64,000 bases of DNA from Bacillus sp. OxB-1 (lineage in GTDB: Bacteria; Bacillota; Bacilli; Bacillales_A; Planococcaceae): the NCBI RefSeq assembly GCF_000829195.1, contig NZ_AP013294.1, forward strand, positions 3,297,001-3,361,000, given 5' to 3'. This document shows positions 39,622 through 49,019 of the stretch, one piece after another (within the stretch, counting starts at the first letter, position 1; each line of letters opens with the position of its first letter). Below the pieces are notes generated by a model. That model was not told where the DNA came from. It saw only the letters and a list, made by a program, of their open reading frames with translations, and ran no database searches. The position numbers were made by a program, and so were the translations under genes.

Positions 39622-40143
39622 TCAGTTTTGATTCTCAGAAAATTCGAATTGACCGAGCAATAGCAATAAAATATGCTCGAATAATTGGTTGCGGTTCACG
39701 AGATGGGCGGTGAACATGCCGATTGCCCCTTCCCGTTGGGGAATTCCGCTTGCATGGAAAAAGCGGTCCACCACCGGTCCCAACTCACCGCCTGCCAACA
39801 ACCTTTCGGCAATCTCTAATGGCAGCGGAATTTGTGCACCCGCTGCCGTGAACACTTTTCCGTCCGATAATGCCAAGGCGCCCCAATTGCATAGATACAT
39901 CTGACGGCCCACCATCCGGACGCCCCCTTCGAATCCGATTCCGATTGCGCCGCTTTTCGTCTTAGCAGCCGCAATTGCCCGGTTGACTGCCCCTGCCATC
40001 GTCTCTTCATCCCCGAATGGCTGATCGGATACGCCGGAATTGACATTTCGCATCTCTAATTGGGCGGAAGGATATTGCCCGTGGATGACTGCCGCTGCCG
40101 CTTGCACTTTTGCTTTGTTTGTCGAGCCGATGACAAAGTCCAC
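39622..40143 (-). CDS. DUF84 (YjjX-type) inosine/xanthosine triphosphatase
   Basis: A 173-residue protein of the DUF84 family. E. coli YjjX hydrolyses ITP and XTP to keep damaged purines out of nucleic acids. The family opening FVIGSTNKAKVQAA and the core GIGFEGGVR are present. The GTG at 40143 lies 6 nt from AAGGA. A frame starting at 40167 would overlap the ytoP end without a site. Confidence 0.82.
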   Translation of the reverse strand: MDFVIGSTNKAKVQAAAAVIHGQYPSAQLEMRNVNSGVSDQPFGDEETMAGAVNRAIAAAKTKSGAIGIGFEGGVRMVGRQMYLCNWGALALSDGKVFTAAGAQIPLPLEIAERLLAGGELGPVVDRFFHASGIPQREGAIGMFTAHLVNRNQLFEHILLLLLGQFEFSENQN

Positions 40144-40159
40144 CGCGTTTCCTTCTCTC

Positions 40160-41233
40160 TTACACATTGTTCTTTATCGTTTCCACTGTCGTTCTATCAC
40201 AAGCTTTGACCAATTTGACGAGAAGCTCCTTGGCTGCTGCGTAATCATCCGTATGAATGATGGAAGCGGCCGTATGGATATAGCGTGAACAAATGCCGAT
40301 GACAGCGCTCGGAACGCCTTCATTTGATATATGGACCTGTCCGGCATCGGTCCCGCCCGGAGATACGAAGTATTGATAAGGAATATGATGCGTTTCCGCC
40401 GTGTCGAGAATGAATTCCCGCATACCTCTGTGGGTCACCATCGTGCGGTCAAAAATTCTTAATAAGACACCTTTGCCAAGCTGTCCGAATTCGTCCTTTT
40501 TACCGGACGCATCATTGGCCGGACTCGCATCCAATGCAAAAAACAGGTCGGGCTGGATCATCCGGGCGGCCGTTTGCGCCCCCCGTAAGCCGACCTCCTC
40601 CATGACGGTCGCTCCGGCGTATAACTGATTCGGCAACTTTTCTTGATGGACTTCTTTCAGCAACTCAATGGCCAAGCCGCATCCATATCGATTATCCCAG
40701 GCTTTCGCCATAATTTTTTTATCGTTGGCCATCGGAGTGAATGGGCAAACCGGGACAATCTGTTGGCCCGGGCGGATGCCGATCTTTATCGCATCTTCCC
40801 GATCATCGGCTCCTATATCGATCAGCATGTTTTTGATTTCCATCGGTTTGTTGCGGACTGCGTCACTTAATAGATGGGGCGGAATCGAACCGATCACCCC
40901 GACAACCGGACCAGTTTCGGTGATGATTTCAACGCGCTGGGCGAGCAGCACCTGGCTCCACCATCCACCCAATGGCTGGAATCGGATCATCCCGTTTTCC
41001 GTGATGGCACTCACCATGAATCCAACCTCGTCCATATGGCCCGCCACCATGATACGAGGCGCCCCTTCTTCTCCATACCGGACGCCAAACAGGCTTCCAA
41101 GATGATCCTGAATTAATTCATCCGAATATTTATCAAGCTCCGTCCTCATGTAACGGCGGATCTGCTGTTCATTGCCCGGCGCGCCAGGCAGCTCTGTCAA
41201 AGTCTTGAACATTTCCAACGTTTCTTTCTGCAT
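40160..41233 (-). CDS. ytoP: M42-family aminopeptidase YtoP
   Basis: A 357-residue di-metal glutamyl/deblocking aminopeptidase. Metal-binding residues lie in [29 protein letters not shown] and DASPAND, with a late HIS near [13 protein letters not shown]. The start is the ATG at 41233 behind GGGGAGG; the longer frame to 41305 is not homologous. Order is as in B. subtilis ytoP. Confidence 0.92.
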   Translation of the reverse strand: MQKETLEMFKTLTELPGAPGNEQQIRRYMRTELDKYSDELIQDHLGSLFGVRYGEEGAPRIMVAGHMDEVGFMVSAITENGMIRFQPLGGWWSQVLLAQRVEIITETGPVVGVIGSIPPHLLSDAVRNKPMEIKNMLIDIGADDREDAIKIGIRPGQQIVPVCPFTPMANDKKIMAKAWDNRYGCGLAIELLKEVHQEKLPNQLYAGATVMEEVGLRGAQTAARMIQPDLFFALDASPANDASGKKDEFGQLGKGVLLRIFDRTMVTHRGMREFILDTAETHHIPYQYFVSPGGTDAGQVHISNEGVPSAVIGICSRYIHTAASIIHTDDYAAAKELLVKLVKACDRTTVETIKNNV

Positions 41234-41398
41234 AAGTCCATGCCTCCCCAAGTCGATATCTCCTTTTAGTGTAGTCCATCTGCCCTTGTGATACCATTGT
41301 TTCACTCAGCCCCGCGGAAAACAGAATTTATCGCGACGGCCAGCCCCAAAATGTGGTACACTTATTGACAAACTGATACCGAGGGGGCTTAACGTCGT

Positions 41399-41713
41399 AT
41401 GAAAATGAAAGAATTTCTTGCGGGTGTATTGACGGGGGTTGCAGCTGGAATTGTCGTCAATGAAGCGATTGATCGCGTAAATCGTAATGTCCCGGCAGAT
41501 GCCGTTTTGAACAATGTCAAAGACGCCTTTAAAAAAGAGGGCCCGATCGACGGATCCTGGATCGTCATGAAAACCGAACCGTTCACGAATGAAGTCATCA
41601 CGATGGATGTCTATCGCGGCGGCATCTCCCGTATCAAAAACGGTGAGTTGGAACAGTACGAGTTCGCTGCCGATGCCAAGACGGGGACTGTCGTGGAATT
41701 AGTCCGGAATTGA
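41399..41713 (+). CDS. ytzB: YtzB-like small membrane protein
   Basis: A 104-residue protein. It has a short N-terminal hydrophobic segment (FLAGVLTGVAAGIVVNEAI) and a C-terminal PepSY-like strand pattern (VYRGGISRIKNGELEQYEFAADAKTGTVVEL). Size and position next to ytoP match ytzB. Function unknown. Confidence 0.82.
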   Translation: MKMKEFLAGVLTGVAAGIVVNEAIDRVNRNVPADAVLNNVKDAFKKEGPIDGSWIVMKTEPFTNEVITMDVYRGGISRIKNGELEQYEFAADAKTGTVVELVRN

Positions 41714-41719
41714 AGATAA

Positions 41720-41757
41720 GAAAGCCGTTGCTTCCGTGGGGGGCAGCGGCTTTTTTG
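41720..41757 (+). terminator. ytzB terminator
   Basis: The AAGCCGTTGC / GCAGCGGCTT stem is followed by TTTT. Confidence 0.85.
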
Positions 41758-41815
41758 TGTTGAGGAGATGGGATGGGAGTTGTGGCGTGAAGAATTTAAG
41801 CGCGGGACGGGGAAA

Positions 41816-42092
41816 TATGAGCGCGGGCGCGAAAATATGGGCGTGGAACGCGAAGTATGAGCGCGGGCGTGAAGATATGGGCACGGAACGTGGAAGTATG
41901 GGCGCGGGCGCGAAGATATGGGCGCAGGACGCGGAAGTATGAGCGCGGAAGACGGAGTATGGGCACGGAACGCGGAAGTATGAGCGTGGGCGCGAAAATA
42001 TGGGCACGGAACGCGAAAATATGGGCACGGAACGCGAAGTATGAGCGCGGGCGCGAAAATATGGGCACGGAACGCGAAGTATGAGCGCGGGG
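41816..42092. repeat. Phased word array C: TATGRGCRCGG every 20-21 bp
   Basis: TATG words start at 41816, 41836, 41856, 41876, 41897, 41917, 41938, 41958, 41979, 41999, 42020, 42040, 42060 and 42080: 14 words with steps of 20 or 21 bp only. They alternate roughly between a GAGCGCGGGCGCGAA form and a GGGCACGGAACGCGAA form, giving a 40-41 bp dimer. The array lies between convergent ytzB and ytnP. Stop-poor frames through it are repeats, not genes. Confidence 0.93.
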
Positions 42093-42180
42093 GTGTCAGC
42101 AGTCAGATGAAGTTATCAGCACTTGTCCGAAGACATCAACATCTGACAGAATTTATCGGTCTTTACAAAAAGGATCATAG

Positions 42181-42229
42181 AAAAAAGATGGCCGGGGAAG
42201 CGAATACGTTTCGCTCGTTCCCGGCCATC
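42181..42229 (-). terminator. ytnP terminator
   Basis: Minus strand: GATGGCCGGGAACGAGCGAA paired with TTCGCTTCCCCGGCCATC, then TTTTTT. Confidence 0.88.
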
Positions 42230-42238
42230 CCCCTTATT

Positions 42239-43087
42239 TCAATAATGCGTTCTTCGCACGGATTCGATGATCTCTTTCCCGGTTTCGTCCCATTGGACCA
42301 AGCGGTAGACCGCGTCGTGATAGAAGATGAACTTATACCCGCCGGCCAGTGCTTCTTTCATGATCCGTTCCTTTGCATAGATCGAAGTCATCGGATAGTC
42401 GTCAAACGCCAGTACCCATAGCGGATTGCTATGCGCGTGGGTCGGCATGATATCAGCCATGTGCAGGATTGTTTCCCCGTTTTGTGTCAATTTGACGATG
42501 CTGTGGCCTTCGCTATGTCCCCCGGTATGGATCATTTCAATGCCCGGCAAAATCGTGATACTGTCCTCAAATGTCTTCACTTGATGCTGCACAGGCTCCC
42601 AATTCTCTTTCCAATATGTATTTCTGGAGCGGATATTCGGGTTGCGCATCTCATCCCATTCAATTTGGGTGACGTAGACGTCGGCGTTCGGGAAAAGCGA
42701 GACTAATTCTCCATTCCTCCAACCGGTCAAGCCGGCTGCGTGGTCGTTATGCAGATGGGTCATCATGATGATATCGATGTCCTCCGGCTTCAAGCCGAGC
42801 GTCGCCAGCTGTTCGTCCATTTTCGATTCCTCGGTCAAGCCGAGATTCCGTTTCTGTTTTTCATCCAACTTCCCTTTCCCGATCCCCGTGTCGATCAGGA
42901 GATTCTTCCCTTCAGATTGGATGAGAATCGGATGGTTCACCAGCTCGATCAAATTATTTTCATCTGCTGGGTATTTCCGGGACCAGAGCACTTTCGGAGC
43001 TACCCCGAACATCGTTCCCCCATCCAAGAAATTGATCCCGCCATTGAGCCATGTCAATTCCATTCCGTGAAAAGTAAATCGATCCAT
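42239..43087 (-). CDS. ytnP: Metallo-beta-lactamase-fold lactonase YtnP
   Basis: A 282-residue metallo-beta-lactamase-fold hydrolase. The zinc motif HLHNDHAAG (HxHxDH) is near residue 112, with further ligands in [10 protein letters not shown] and near the C-terminal HDAVYR. B. subtilis YtnP opens N-acyl-homoserine lactones and blocks streptomycete signalling, so a quorum-quenching lactonase is the best guess. It stands next to trmB as in B. subtilis. Confidence 0.87.
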   Translation of the reverse strand: MDRFTFHGMELTWLNGGINFLDGGTMFGVAPKVLWSRKYPADENNLIELVNHPILIQSEGKNLLIDTGIGKGKLDEKQKRNLGLTEESKMDEQLATLGLKPEDIDIIMMTHLHNDHAAGLTGWRNGELVSLFPNADVYVTQIEWDEMRNPNIRSRNTYWKENWEPVQHQVKTFEDSITILPGIEMIHTGGHSEGHSIVKLTQNGETILHMADIMPTHAHSNPLWVLAFDDYPMTSIYAKERIMKEALAGGYKFIFYHDAVYRLVQWDETGKEIIESVRRTHY

Positions 43088-43173
43088 CTTACCATCCCCT
43101 TTGTCCCTAAATCAGTTACATCTCAGCTACTTTGTGTCTTTAGAAATCGCTCAAATCCACAAAGCAATATCTG

Positions 43174-43821
43174 TTATAGCGTAACAAATTTTGATTCCAA
43201 CCGGTAGATCGGTTGGCCTTTTTTCGAAAACTTCTCTTCATATTCAGTCATGATATTATCTTCCGGCATATCGGCATGCAAATCCAATGCGACATCGAGC
43301 AACTTCATGCCATAGGCGGACATGGAGACGAGCGAGTACTCGAACAGTTTCCGATTATCCGTTTTGAAATGAATTTCCCCGCCCGGCACAAGAACCGATT
43401 CATAGCGGCGCAAAAATGTCTCATGTGTCAATCTCCGTTTGGCGTGGCGCGTCTTCGGCCAAGGGTCCGAAAAGTTCAAGTACATCCGGTCCACTTCCCC
43501 CTTGTCGAACATCGTTTCCAAGTCCGCCCCATTGGCACGGACTAAGCGTAAATTCGAAGGTTTGTCCGCTTCAATCGCCTTTTCCAAAGCGGAGACGATG
43601 ACATTGTCAAAATGCTCGATGCCGATATAGTTAACATCAGGATTCGCCAACGCCATCCCGATGATGAATTGCCCTTTTCCAGTGCCCACCTCGACGTGGA
43701 TCGGATGATCATTGCCAAATTGCGAATGCCAACCGTTTTTCAATTGTTCAGGCTCCAGGATCAATACGTCAGGATGTTCCTGCATGAAATCCTTTGCCCA
43801 TGGTTTATTGCGAAGCCTCAT
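43174..43821 (-). CDS. trmB: tRNA (guanine-N7)-methyltransferase
   Basis: A 215-residue SAM-dependent enzyme that makes m7G46 in tRNA. SAM motif [14 protein letters not shown] is near residue 42, and the family motif [20 protein letters not shown] is near 114. It is complete. Confidence 0.96.
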   Translation of the reverse strand: MRLRNKPWAKDFMQEHPDVLILEPEQLKNGWHSQFGNDHPIHVEVGTGKGQFIIGMALANPDVNYIGIEHFDNVIVSALEKAIEADKPSNLRLVRANGADLETMFDKGEVDRMYLNFSDPWPKTRHAKRRLTHETFLRRYESVLVPGGEIHFKTDNRKLFEYSLVSMSAYGMKLLDVALDLHADMPEDNIMTEYEEKFSKKGQPIYRLESKFVTL

Positions 43822-43844
43822 AAGTAAACACTCTTTCCTTTATA

Positions 43845-44816
43845 TTACATTTTTTCTTCCTTCAACTGATCTTCTTCCACCTCGACCAGTTTGCTCACCG
43901 CCGTCGTCTGACCGACGTCCAAAATGGCCTGGGCAGCTTTGAACTGGGTATGTTTCATCGGAACGGACGATCTTTTGATCGCCGCGAGCCACTCGGCGTA
44001 ATTGCGCCGGTCGATCATTTGGACATCATATGCGGTTCCTGGATAATCAATATAACCATTCCGGGAAATTACATACTTTTTAATCGGGAAATCAATGTCA
44101 TTGGCCTTGAATATGCCCGCCACGATTTTCTCCATCCGGTTCAATGCAATAAGCGGATTTAATACTTTCGACTCTTTCTCGCCGAGCTTCTTCGTCCAGA
44201 ATTTATCGCCCCCGCCGATGAACGCCGCTACATCCTCCCTCTCCAACACCGTGATGCAGAGGCATTCGATCGGGGTCACCAAGAGGATGTCCAGTTCCAC
44301 GGGAGCTTTTTTAATGACGAGAATCGGATAGTAGAACAATAAATAACTGTCCGGCAAATCCTGGGCGAAGCTGCGCAACAGCGAATCCCGCATATAACGC
44401 GGATCCACCCTTGACTTGTCCATCAGCGTCGAGCTCGCCCACTTGATCTGGAAATGGAAAAGCTGATCTAAATAGAGTTTGCGCAATTGCTGAAGGTCAG
44501 ATGGATTGTAGATGATGTTCGGATTGAATCCGAAATGTTCTTCTTCCTCCTCCGTCTTTTCCTCTTGCACTTCCTCTTCCCCGACCGCCTTATTCTTGCC
44601 GAAAAGACGAAGGAAGGGCGAGTACCATCGTATTGCTTCCGGCTCTTCGACGTCTTCCTTCTCCTGCTGCCACTCGGTCAGATCCTCCCCGTGCTCCCAA
44701 AGCCGTTTCATCCGATCCCATTGGTATGTCTTCAAGCGGATGAACTGCGTCGGATACCGCGAAAGATCCTGTTCATAGCGTGAAATATAATCGAGCAATT
44801 TCACCAACTGTGCCAT
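43845..44816 (-). CDS. NERD-like domain protein of unknown function
   Basis: A 323-residue protein. A Glu-rich linker (about residues 68-95) separates a helical N-terminus from a mixed domain with PVELDILLVTPIECLCITVLE, which resembles a nuclease-related (NERD-like) core, though I cannot point to all catalytic residues. No signal or membrane segment. It lies between trmB and the aminotransferase gene, all on the minus strand. Function not assigned. Confidence 0.6.
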   Translation of the reverse strand: MAQLVKLLDYISRYEQDLSRYPTQFIRLKTYQWDRMKRLWEHGEDLTEWQQEKEDVEEPEAIRWYSPFLRLFGKNKAVGEEEVQEEKTEEEEEHFGFNPNIIYNPSDLQQLRKLYLDQLFHFQIKWASSTLMDKSRVDPRYMRDSLLRSFAQDLPDSYLLFYYPILVIKKAPVELDILLVTPIECLCITVLEREDVAAFIGGGDKFWTKKLGEKESKVLNPLIALNRMEKIVAGIFKANDIDFPIKKYVISRNGYIDYPGTAYDVQMIDRRNYAEWLAAIKRSSVPMKHTQFKAAQAILDVGQTTAVSKLVEVEEDQLKEEKM

Positions 44817-44839
44817 ACACTTTCACCCCTCGCTACTCC

Positions 44840-45694
44840 TCATGCACCCGTCGCGACTGTCGAGATTTGAGACGCAAACGCTTTTTGCAATTGCAAAGTG
44901 ATCTCGCCAGGACGTCCCGAGCCGATCATTTTATCATCCAGTTGGATAATCGGCATCACTTCCAATGTCGTGGAAGTCATGAATAATTCATCCATCACTA
45001 AAGCTGCTTCCAAAGTGAACGGCTCTTCCCTAACGGCCACTCCCAGCTCCCGGCTCAACCGCAACACGACTTGCCGTGTAATCCCGTTCAGTATGAAATT
45101 ATTCGCGGGATGTGTGTAAAGGACACCATCTCTCACGCCGAACATATTTGTCGAAGCGCCTTCCGTCACATACCCATCACGGACAAAAACCGCTTCCTTG
45201 CAACCGGACTCGACCGCCTCTTGTTTCGCCATGACATTCGCCAGCAGATTGAGGCTCTTAATATCGCAGCGCAACCAGCGGAAATCCTCGACCGATTTCA
45301 CTTTGACGCCTTTTTGCATTTCTTCAGTCGGTCTTGCACCGTCTAACGCATAGGCCGTGAGCATCGGCGCGGCCGCAGGATTCGGAAACTGGTGGACGCG
45401 CGGGGCTACTCCGCGTGTCACTTGCATATATACATGGCCAACTGAAATCGAATTGGAAACGACCAATTGCTTTGCCATCTCTATCAACTGCGCTTCCGAA
45501 TAAGGGATGGTCAACTTGATCTTTGCCGCACTCTCAAACAGCCGTGCAATATGCTCTTCGCCCGTGTACAAGTCTCCATCGTACACTTTAATCACTTCAT
45601 AGACACCATCTCCGAAATAATAGCCCCGGTCATCTACAGAAATCGAAACATGTTCCTTTTCTACAAACTGCCCATCCACGAAATAGACTGTCAT
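44840..45694 (-). CDS. dat: D-amino acid aminotransferase
   Basis: A 284-residue class IV PLP transaminase. It interconverts D-alanine and D-glutamate, supplying D-amino acids for the wall. The family start VYFVDGQFVEKEHVSISVDDRG is seen. The PLP lysine is in DIKSLNLLANVMAKQEA, and the cofactor-holding EGASTNMFGV and TSTTLEV are present. Branched-chain aminotransferases share this fold but differ in length and N-terminal sequence. Confidence 0.92.
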   Translation of the reverse strand: MTVYFVDGQFVEKEHVSISVDDRGYYFGDGVYEVIKVYDGDLYTGEEHIARLFESAAKIKLTIPYSEAQLIEMAKQLVVSNSISVGHVYMQVTRGVAPRVHQFPNPAAAPMLTAYALDGARPTEEMQKGVKVKSVEDFRWLRCDIKSLNLLANVMAKQEAVESGCKEAVFVRDGYVTEGASTNMFGVRDGVLYTHPANNFILNGITRQVVLRLSRELGVAVREEPFTLEAALVMDELFMTSTTLEVMPIIQLDDKMIGSGRPGEITLQLQKAFASQISTVATGA

Positions 45695-45922
45695 ATTCTC
45701 TTTCCCTCCACAGTTGTATATAAATCTATCTTAAACGGCCTTCAAACCGGACTGCAACGCACCTTCATCCGACATCTTACATTTTCACATGTCCTGACAA
45801 TAAAAGAAAGAACCAACTGTCCTAAATCGCTAATTCATTCAGCCAACATGGACCCAATCACTATTCCGCAATAATTTACAGCCCTTTTACAAATTATTTA
45901 TGCAATTGCTTGAAAAATACGT

Positions 45923-45954
45923 TATACTGATATTATCGGAAGATTCATCCGATA
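45923..45954 (+). promoter_or_regulatory. -10 box and inverted repeat upstream of the DeoR-type regulator gene
   Basis: TATACT (45923-45928) is followed by the inverted repeat TATCGGA-N7-TCCGATA (45934-45954) at the expected transcription start. It could be an operator, possibly self-regulatory, or a 5'-end RNA hairpin. The remainder of 45695-46076 shows nothing else. Confidence 0.4.
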
Positions 45955-46076
45955 CATTATATAGTAGTTAAAGGAAGTGCAGGTTCGGAAAATAACTTCA
46001 CCTATTGCCAAGTAACATTCATAAGTCTCATGTCCATTCGTTTTTTGGAAAATGATGATGAAGGAGTGGTCCAAAA

Positions 46077-46298
46077 TTGAAATCAACTACGGATCGTATG
46101 CTTACCCGCATCAAGGATGTCTATCTATACATCCTGGATAACGGTACGGTTTCTACTGACACTTTGGTCGAGGAATTTGGCATCACTCACCGCACGGTAC
46201 AAAGGGATTTGAACGTTCTGGAATATAACGAACTCATCACCAGCCCGGTCCGCGGTAAATGGACAACAACAGCAAAGAAAGTGAAATTACCTTCATAA
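46077..46298 (+). CDS. ytzE: DeoR-type HTH mini-regulator (YtzE-like)
   Basis: A 73-residue protein that is almost only a DeoR-type winged helix: DTLVEEFGITHRTVQRDLNVLEYNELI. There is no ligand-binding domain. The TTG start follows GGAGTGG. The leader is long (about 140 nt). YtzE of B. subtilis is of the same size. Target genes unknown. Confidence 0.85.
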   Translation: MKSTTDRMLTRIKDVYLYILDNGTVSTDTLVEEFGITHRTVQRDLNVLEYNELITSPVRGKWTTTAKKVKLPS

Positions 46299-46330
46299 CC
46301 GCACGATAGTTTGTCGCACTTAACTAGACA

Positions 46331-46373
46331 GAAAAAGAGAGCTGAGCCGCTTTGTACGGGTTCAGCTCTCTTC
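46331..46373. terminator. Bidirectional terminator overlapping the rsuA stop
   Basis: GAAAAAGAGAGCTGA / TCAGCTCTCTTCC stem. The rsuA TGA lies within the stem on the minus strand. Confidence 0.8.
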
Positions 46374-47090
46374 CTTGTTTACAAGCGCCAATAACGACTT
46401 CAATTCCTCTTCGGTCAGCTCTCGATACTCGCCGATCGACAATGAGGCGTCTATCTGAAGCGGTCCCATCGATAATCGTTTCAAATAGATGACCCGTTTC
46501 CCGACCGCCTCGAACATCCTCTTCACTTGATGGAATTTCCCTTCCGTAATAGTCAGTTCGATTTCCGATTGTTCATCGGACTTCAATACTTTGAGCATTC
46601 CAGGTTTCGTCAAATAGCCATCCTCCAACGTGACGCCGGCAGCAAATTTGACTACATCCTCTTCCGTCACGACACCTGAAATATGCGCATAATACGTTTT
46701 CGGCACTTCTTTTCTCGGAGACAAAAGATTATGGGCAAGTTTCCCGTCATTCGTCAGCAACAACAGCCCTTCGGTATCCTTATCCAATCGGCCGACCGGG
46801 AAAGGATTGAAATGGCGGTCCTCCGCATCGAGCAGATCGACGACCGTGCGATCCCTCCCGTCTTCCGTCGCGGAAATGACCCCTTGCGGCTTGTGCAGCA
46901 TCAAATAGATGAATTCCTTATAATAGACACGCTCCCCGAGGATGGATACTTCATCTTGGTGAGGATCCACATGAGCCGAGGCATCTTTCACCGTTTCTGT
47001 ATTGACCCGGACGGAGCCGGTCTTCAACAATTGCCGGACCTCCTTGCGGGAACCGTACCCCATATTTGCCAATAATTTATCCAATCGCAA
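46362..47090 (-). CDS. rsuA: 16S rRNA pseudouridine synthase RsuA family
   Basis: A 242-residue enzyme. It has an N-terminal S4 domain (MRLDKLLANMGYGSRKEVRQLL), then the pseudouridine synthase core with catalytic Asp in PVGRLDKDTEGLLLLT. E. coli RsuA modifies U516 of 16S rRNA; the B. subtilis equivalent beside ytgP is YtzG. Target site inferred. 12 bp separate it from the flippase gene upstream. Confidence 0.92.
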   Translation of the reverse strand: MRLDKLLANMGYGSRKEVRQLLKTGSVRVNTETVKDASAHVDPHQDEVSILGERVYYKEFIYLMLHKPQGVISATEDGRDRTVVDLLDAEDRHFNPFPVGRLDKDTEGLLLLTNDGKLAHNLLSPRKEVPKTYYAHISGVVTEEDVVKFAAGVTLEDGYLTKPGMLKVLKSDEQSEIELTITEGKFHQVKRMFEAVGKRVIYLKRLSMGPLQIDASLSIGEYRELTEEELKSLLALVNKEES

Positions 47091-47102
47091 TGAATTGACC
47101 TC

Positions 47103-48713
47103 CTACAGACCGAATTTCGACGTCAGCCGCTTGAGACGGGCGCCGAACAGCTTTTGGGCAAGGCCGATCTTTAAAGATAGATAACCATACACGCCGGCGC
47201 CGACTGCCGCACAAACGAAAATATAAAGAAGGGCCTGTATTTTGTTGTCTGCCCCGCCGAACAGGTTCAATACTTTCAATGTCAACAGGACTGCCGCTAA
47301 CATGATGGCATTCAAAATACCGATCAGAATCAATCTGCGGACCACCATTTGAGAACGGTATTGCAAAGTTTTCGTAATGATAACGATATTAGTTCCGACC
47401 GCAACCGTATATCCGATTGCCGTTGCCAAAATGGCGCCATTCGTCTCAAATAGTTTAATGAGCGGGATATTCAATGCCAATTTCAATAACAGCCCGAGAA
47501 GTGACGTGAAGACGATCCACTTATGCCGGTCGATCCCTTGCAAAATCGAAGCTGTTACTGTATAGAGCCCGAACAAGATGGCTACCGGGGCATAATAAGC
47601 GAGGACGGCCGCTCCCATTTCATCTTTTTCATATAGGAATAGATAAAATTCATTGGACAGGACAATCAGTCCGATAACCATCGGAACTGTTAGAAACAGC
47701 ATGATCTGATACGTCTGATCCAGGGAGCGGACAATCCCTTTCTGATTCTGTTTTGCATAATAACTTGTAATTACCGGGATGAGCGCCATGGAAAATCCGG
47801 TCGCCACCATGACAGGAATCATGACAATCTTATGTGTCAGAAAGTTCAGCATCGATAAGTAAATATCCGAAACTTTGGCCAGTCCGATGGAAACCATCGC
47901 TTCATTGAACGTGACCATATCGACAAATTGATAAAGCGGATTAATGACCCCGACCAATATGAACGGAAAAATATAAGCGAATAATTCCTTGTACATATTC
48001 CGGAACGACACATTGTCGGCAGGTGGACTATTGGCCAATAAATGATCGAACTCCGGCTTGTACTTCTTCCAATATAAATAGAGGACGAATAGACTCGCCA
48101 ATGCACCGATAAATGCGGCAAATACTGCAAAGCTGACTGCCGTCCGAGGGGATTCATGCAGGAAATTGACAACGATGAAAGCCCCGGCAAGAACGAATAT
48201 GATCCGGACAATCTGTTCCACCAATTGGGAGACGGAAGTCGGTTCGAACTTTTGGTACCCTTGCAGAAAGCCCCGCACGAGAGACATGATGGGCACGACA
48301 ATCAAGGCAAAGCTGACCCAGCGGATGACCGAAGCGATTTCATCAATCGTAAAGATTTGTTCATCATCTTTCCGTACCATATGGGCGATCGGTTCCGCCA
48401 TGAAGTAAAGGATGAGAAACGAAACAATTCCGGTAAGCGCCATGGCAACCATTCCCGATTTCATCAATTTCCGACCGGTTGCATAATCGCCGAGTGCATT
48501 ATATTTTGCAGTGTATTTTGAAAAGGCGAGCGGCGCTCCCGAAATCGCAAGGGAAAGCGCGATATTATACGGTATGTATGCGTATTGATAAAGCCCGATG
48601 CTCTCTTTTCCGACAATGGCATAAAATGGGATTACATATAAGAGACCAAGCGCTTTCGATAGAAAGAGCCCGATCGTCAAGATGGCAGTGCCTTTAACTA
48701 AATTCGATGACAT
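47103..48713 (-). CDS. ytgP: Lipid II flippase (MurJ/YtgP, MOP superfamily)
   Basis: A 536-residue polytopic membrane protein of about 14 helices. Family features are the N-terminal GTAILTIGLFLSKALGLLYVIPFYAIVG and the first-loop Arg/Lys pattern. B. subtilis YtgP/MurJ moves lipid II across the membrane for peptidoglycan synthesis. Order ytgP-rsuA is conserved. Polysaccharide-precursor flippases of the same superfamily cannot be fully excluded. A TATAAT box at 48828-48833 (minus strand) may start this unit. Confidence 0.9.
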   Translation of the reverse strand: MSSNLVKGTAILTIGLFLSKALGLLYVIPFYAIVGKESIGLYQYAYIPYNIALSLAISGAPLAFSKYTAKYNALGDYATGRKLMKSGMVAMALTGIVSFLILYFMAEPIAHMVRKDDEQIFTIDEIASVIRWVSFALIVVPIMSLVRGFLQGYQKFEPTSVSQLVEQIVRIIFVLAGAFIVVNFLHESPRTAVSFAVFAAFIGALASLFVLYLYWKKYKPEFDHLLANSPPADNVSFRNMYKELFAYIFPFILVGVINPLYQFVDMVTFNEAMVSIGLAKVSDIYLSMLNFLTHKIVMIPVMVATGFSMALIPVITSYYAKQNQKGIVRSLDQTYQIMLFLTVPMVIGLIVLSNEFYLFLYEKDEMGAAVLAYYAPVAILFGLYTVTASILQGIDRHKWIVFTSLLGLLLKLALNIPLIKLFETNGAILATAIGYTVAVGTNIVIITKTLQYRSQMVVRRLILIGILNAIMLAAVLLTLKVLNLFGGADNKIQALLYIFVCAAVGAGVYGYLSLKIGLAQKLFGARLKRLTSKFGL

Positions 48714-48896
48714 ATTGATCCTTCCATTCTCTCTTGAACTGCCCCTCTTCTATTTTTCTGCTGCATAAATGCGCTAATTTATTTAGACGGAACGCAGGCC
48801 GAAAGGGTTGCAAGCCGGTCTCATTCCATTATACAGTGTACCCCTCATCCGCCCTTTGCACAATGTATTCTATCCCTTTTTATAACTGCCCGTCAG

Positions 48897-48928
48897 ACAA
48901 AAACGAGCTCCCATTGGGAGCTCGTTAC
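48897..48928 (-). terminator. Terminator downstream of the aldehyde dehydrogenase gene
   Basis: AACGAGCTCCC / GGGAGCTCGTT followed by TTTTGTC on the minus strand. Apart from this and a TATAAT box at 48828, region 48714-49019 shows nothing. Confidence 0.8.
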
Positions 48929-49019
48929 CTCTAACAGATGTTATAGAAGCTGACTTTGCTTAAAGTTTTAATCATTACCTCTCCAATTAAAGTCTGGAAA
49001 TAAGCTGAATTTAAAGGTA

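Noticed and set aside
41736-42140. Open frames in array C
   Set aside because: Repeat-derived Arg/Gly-rich translations with no ribosome site.
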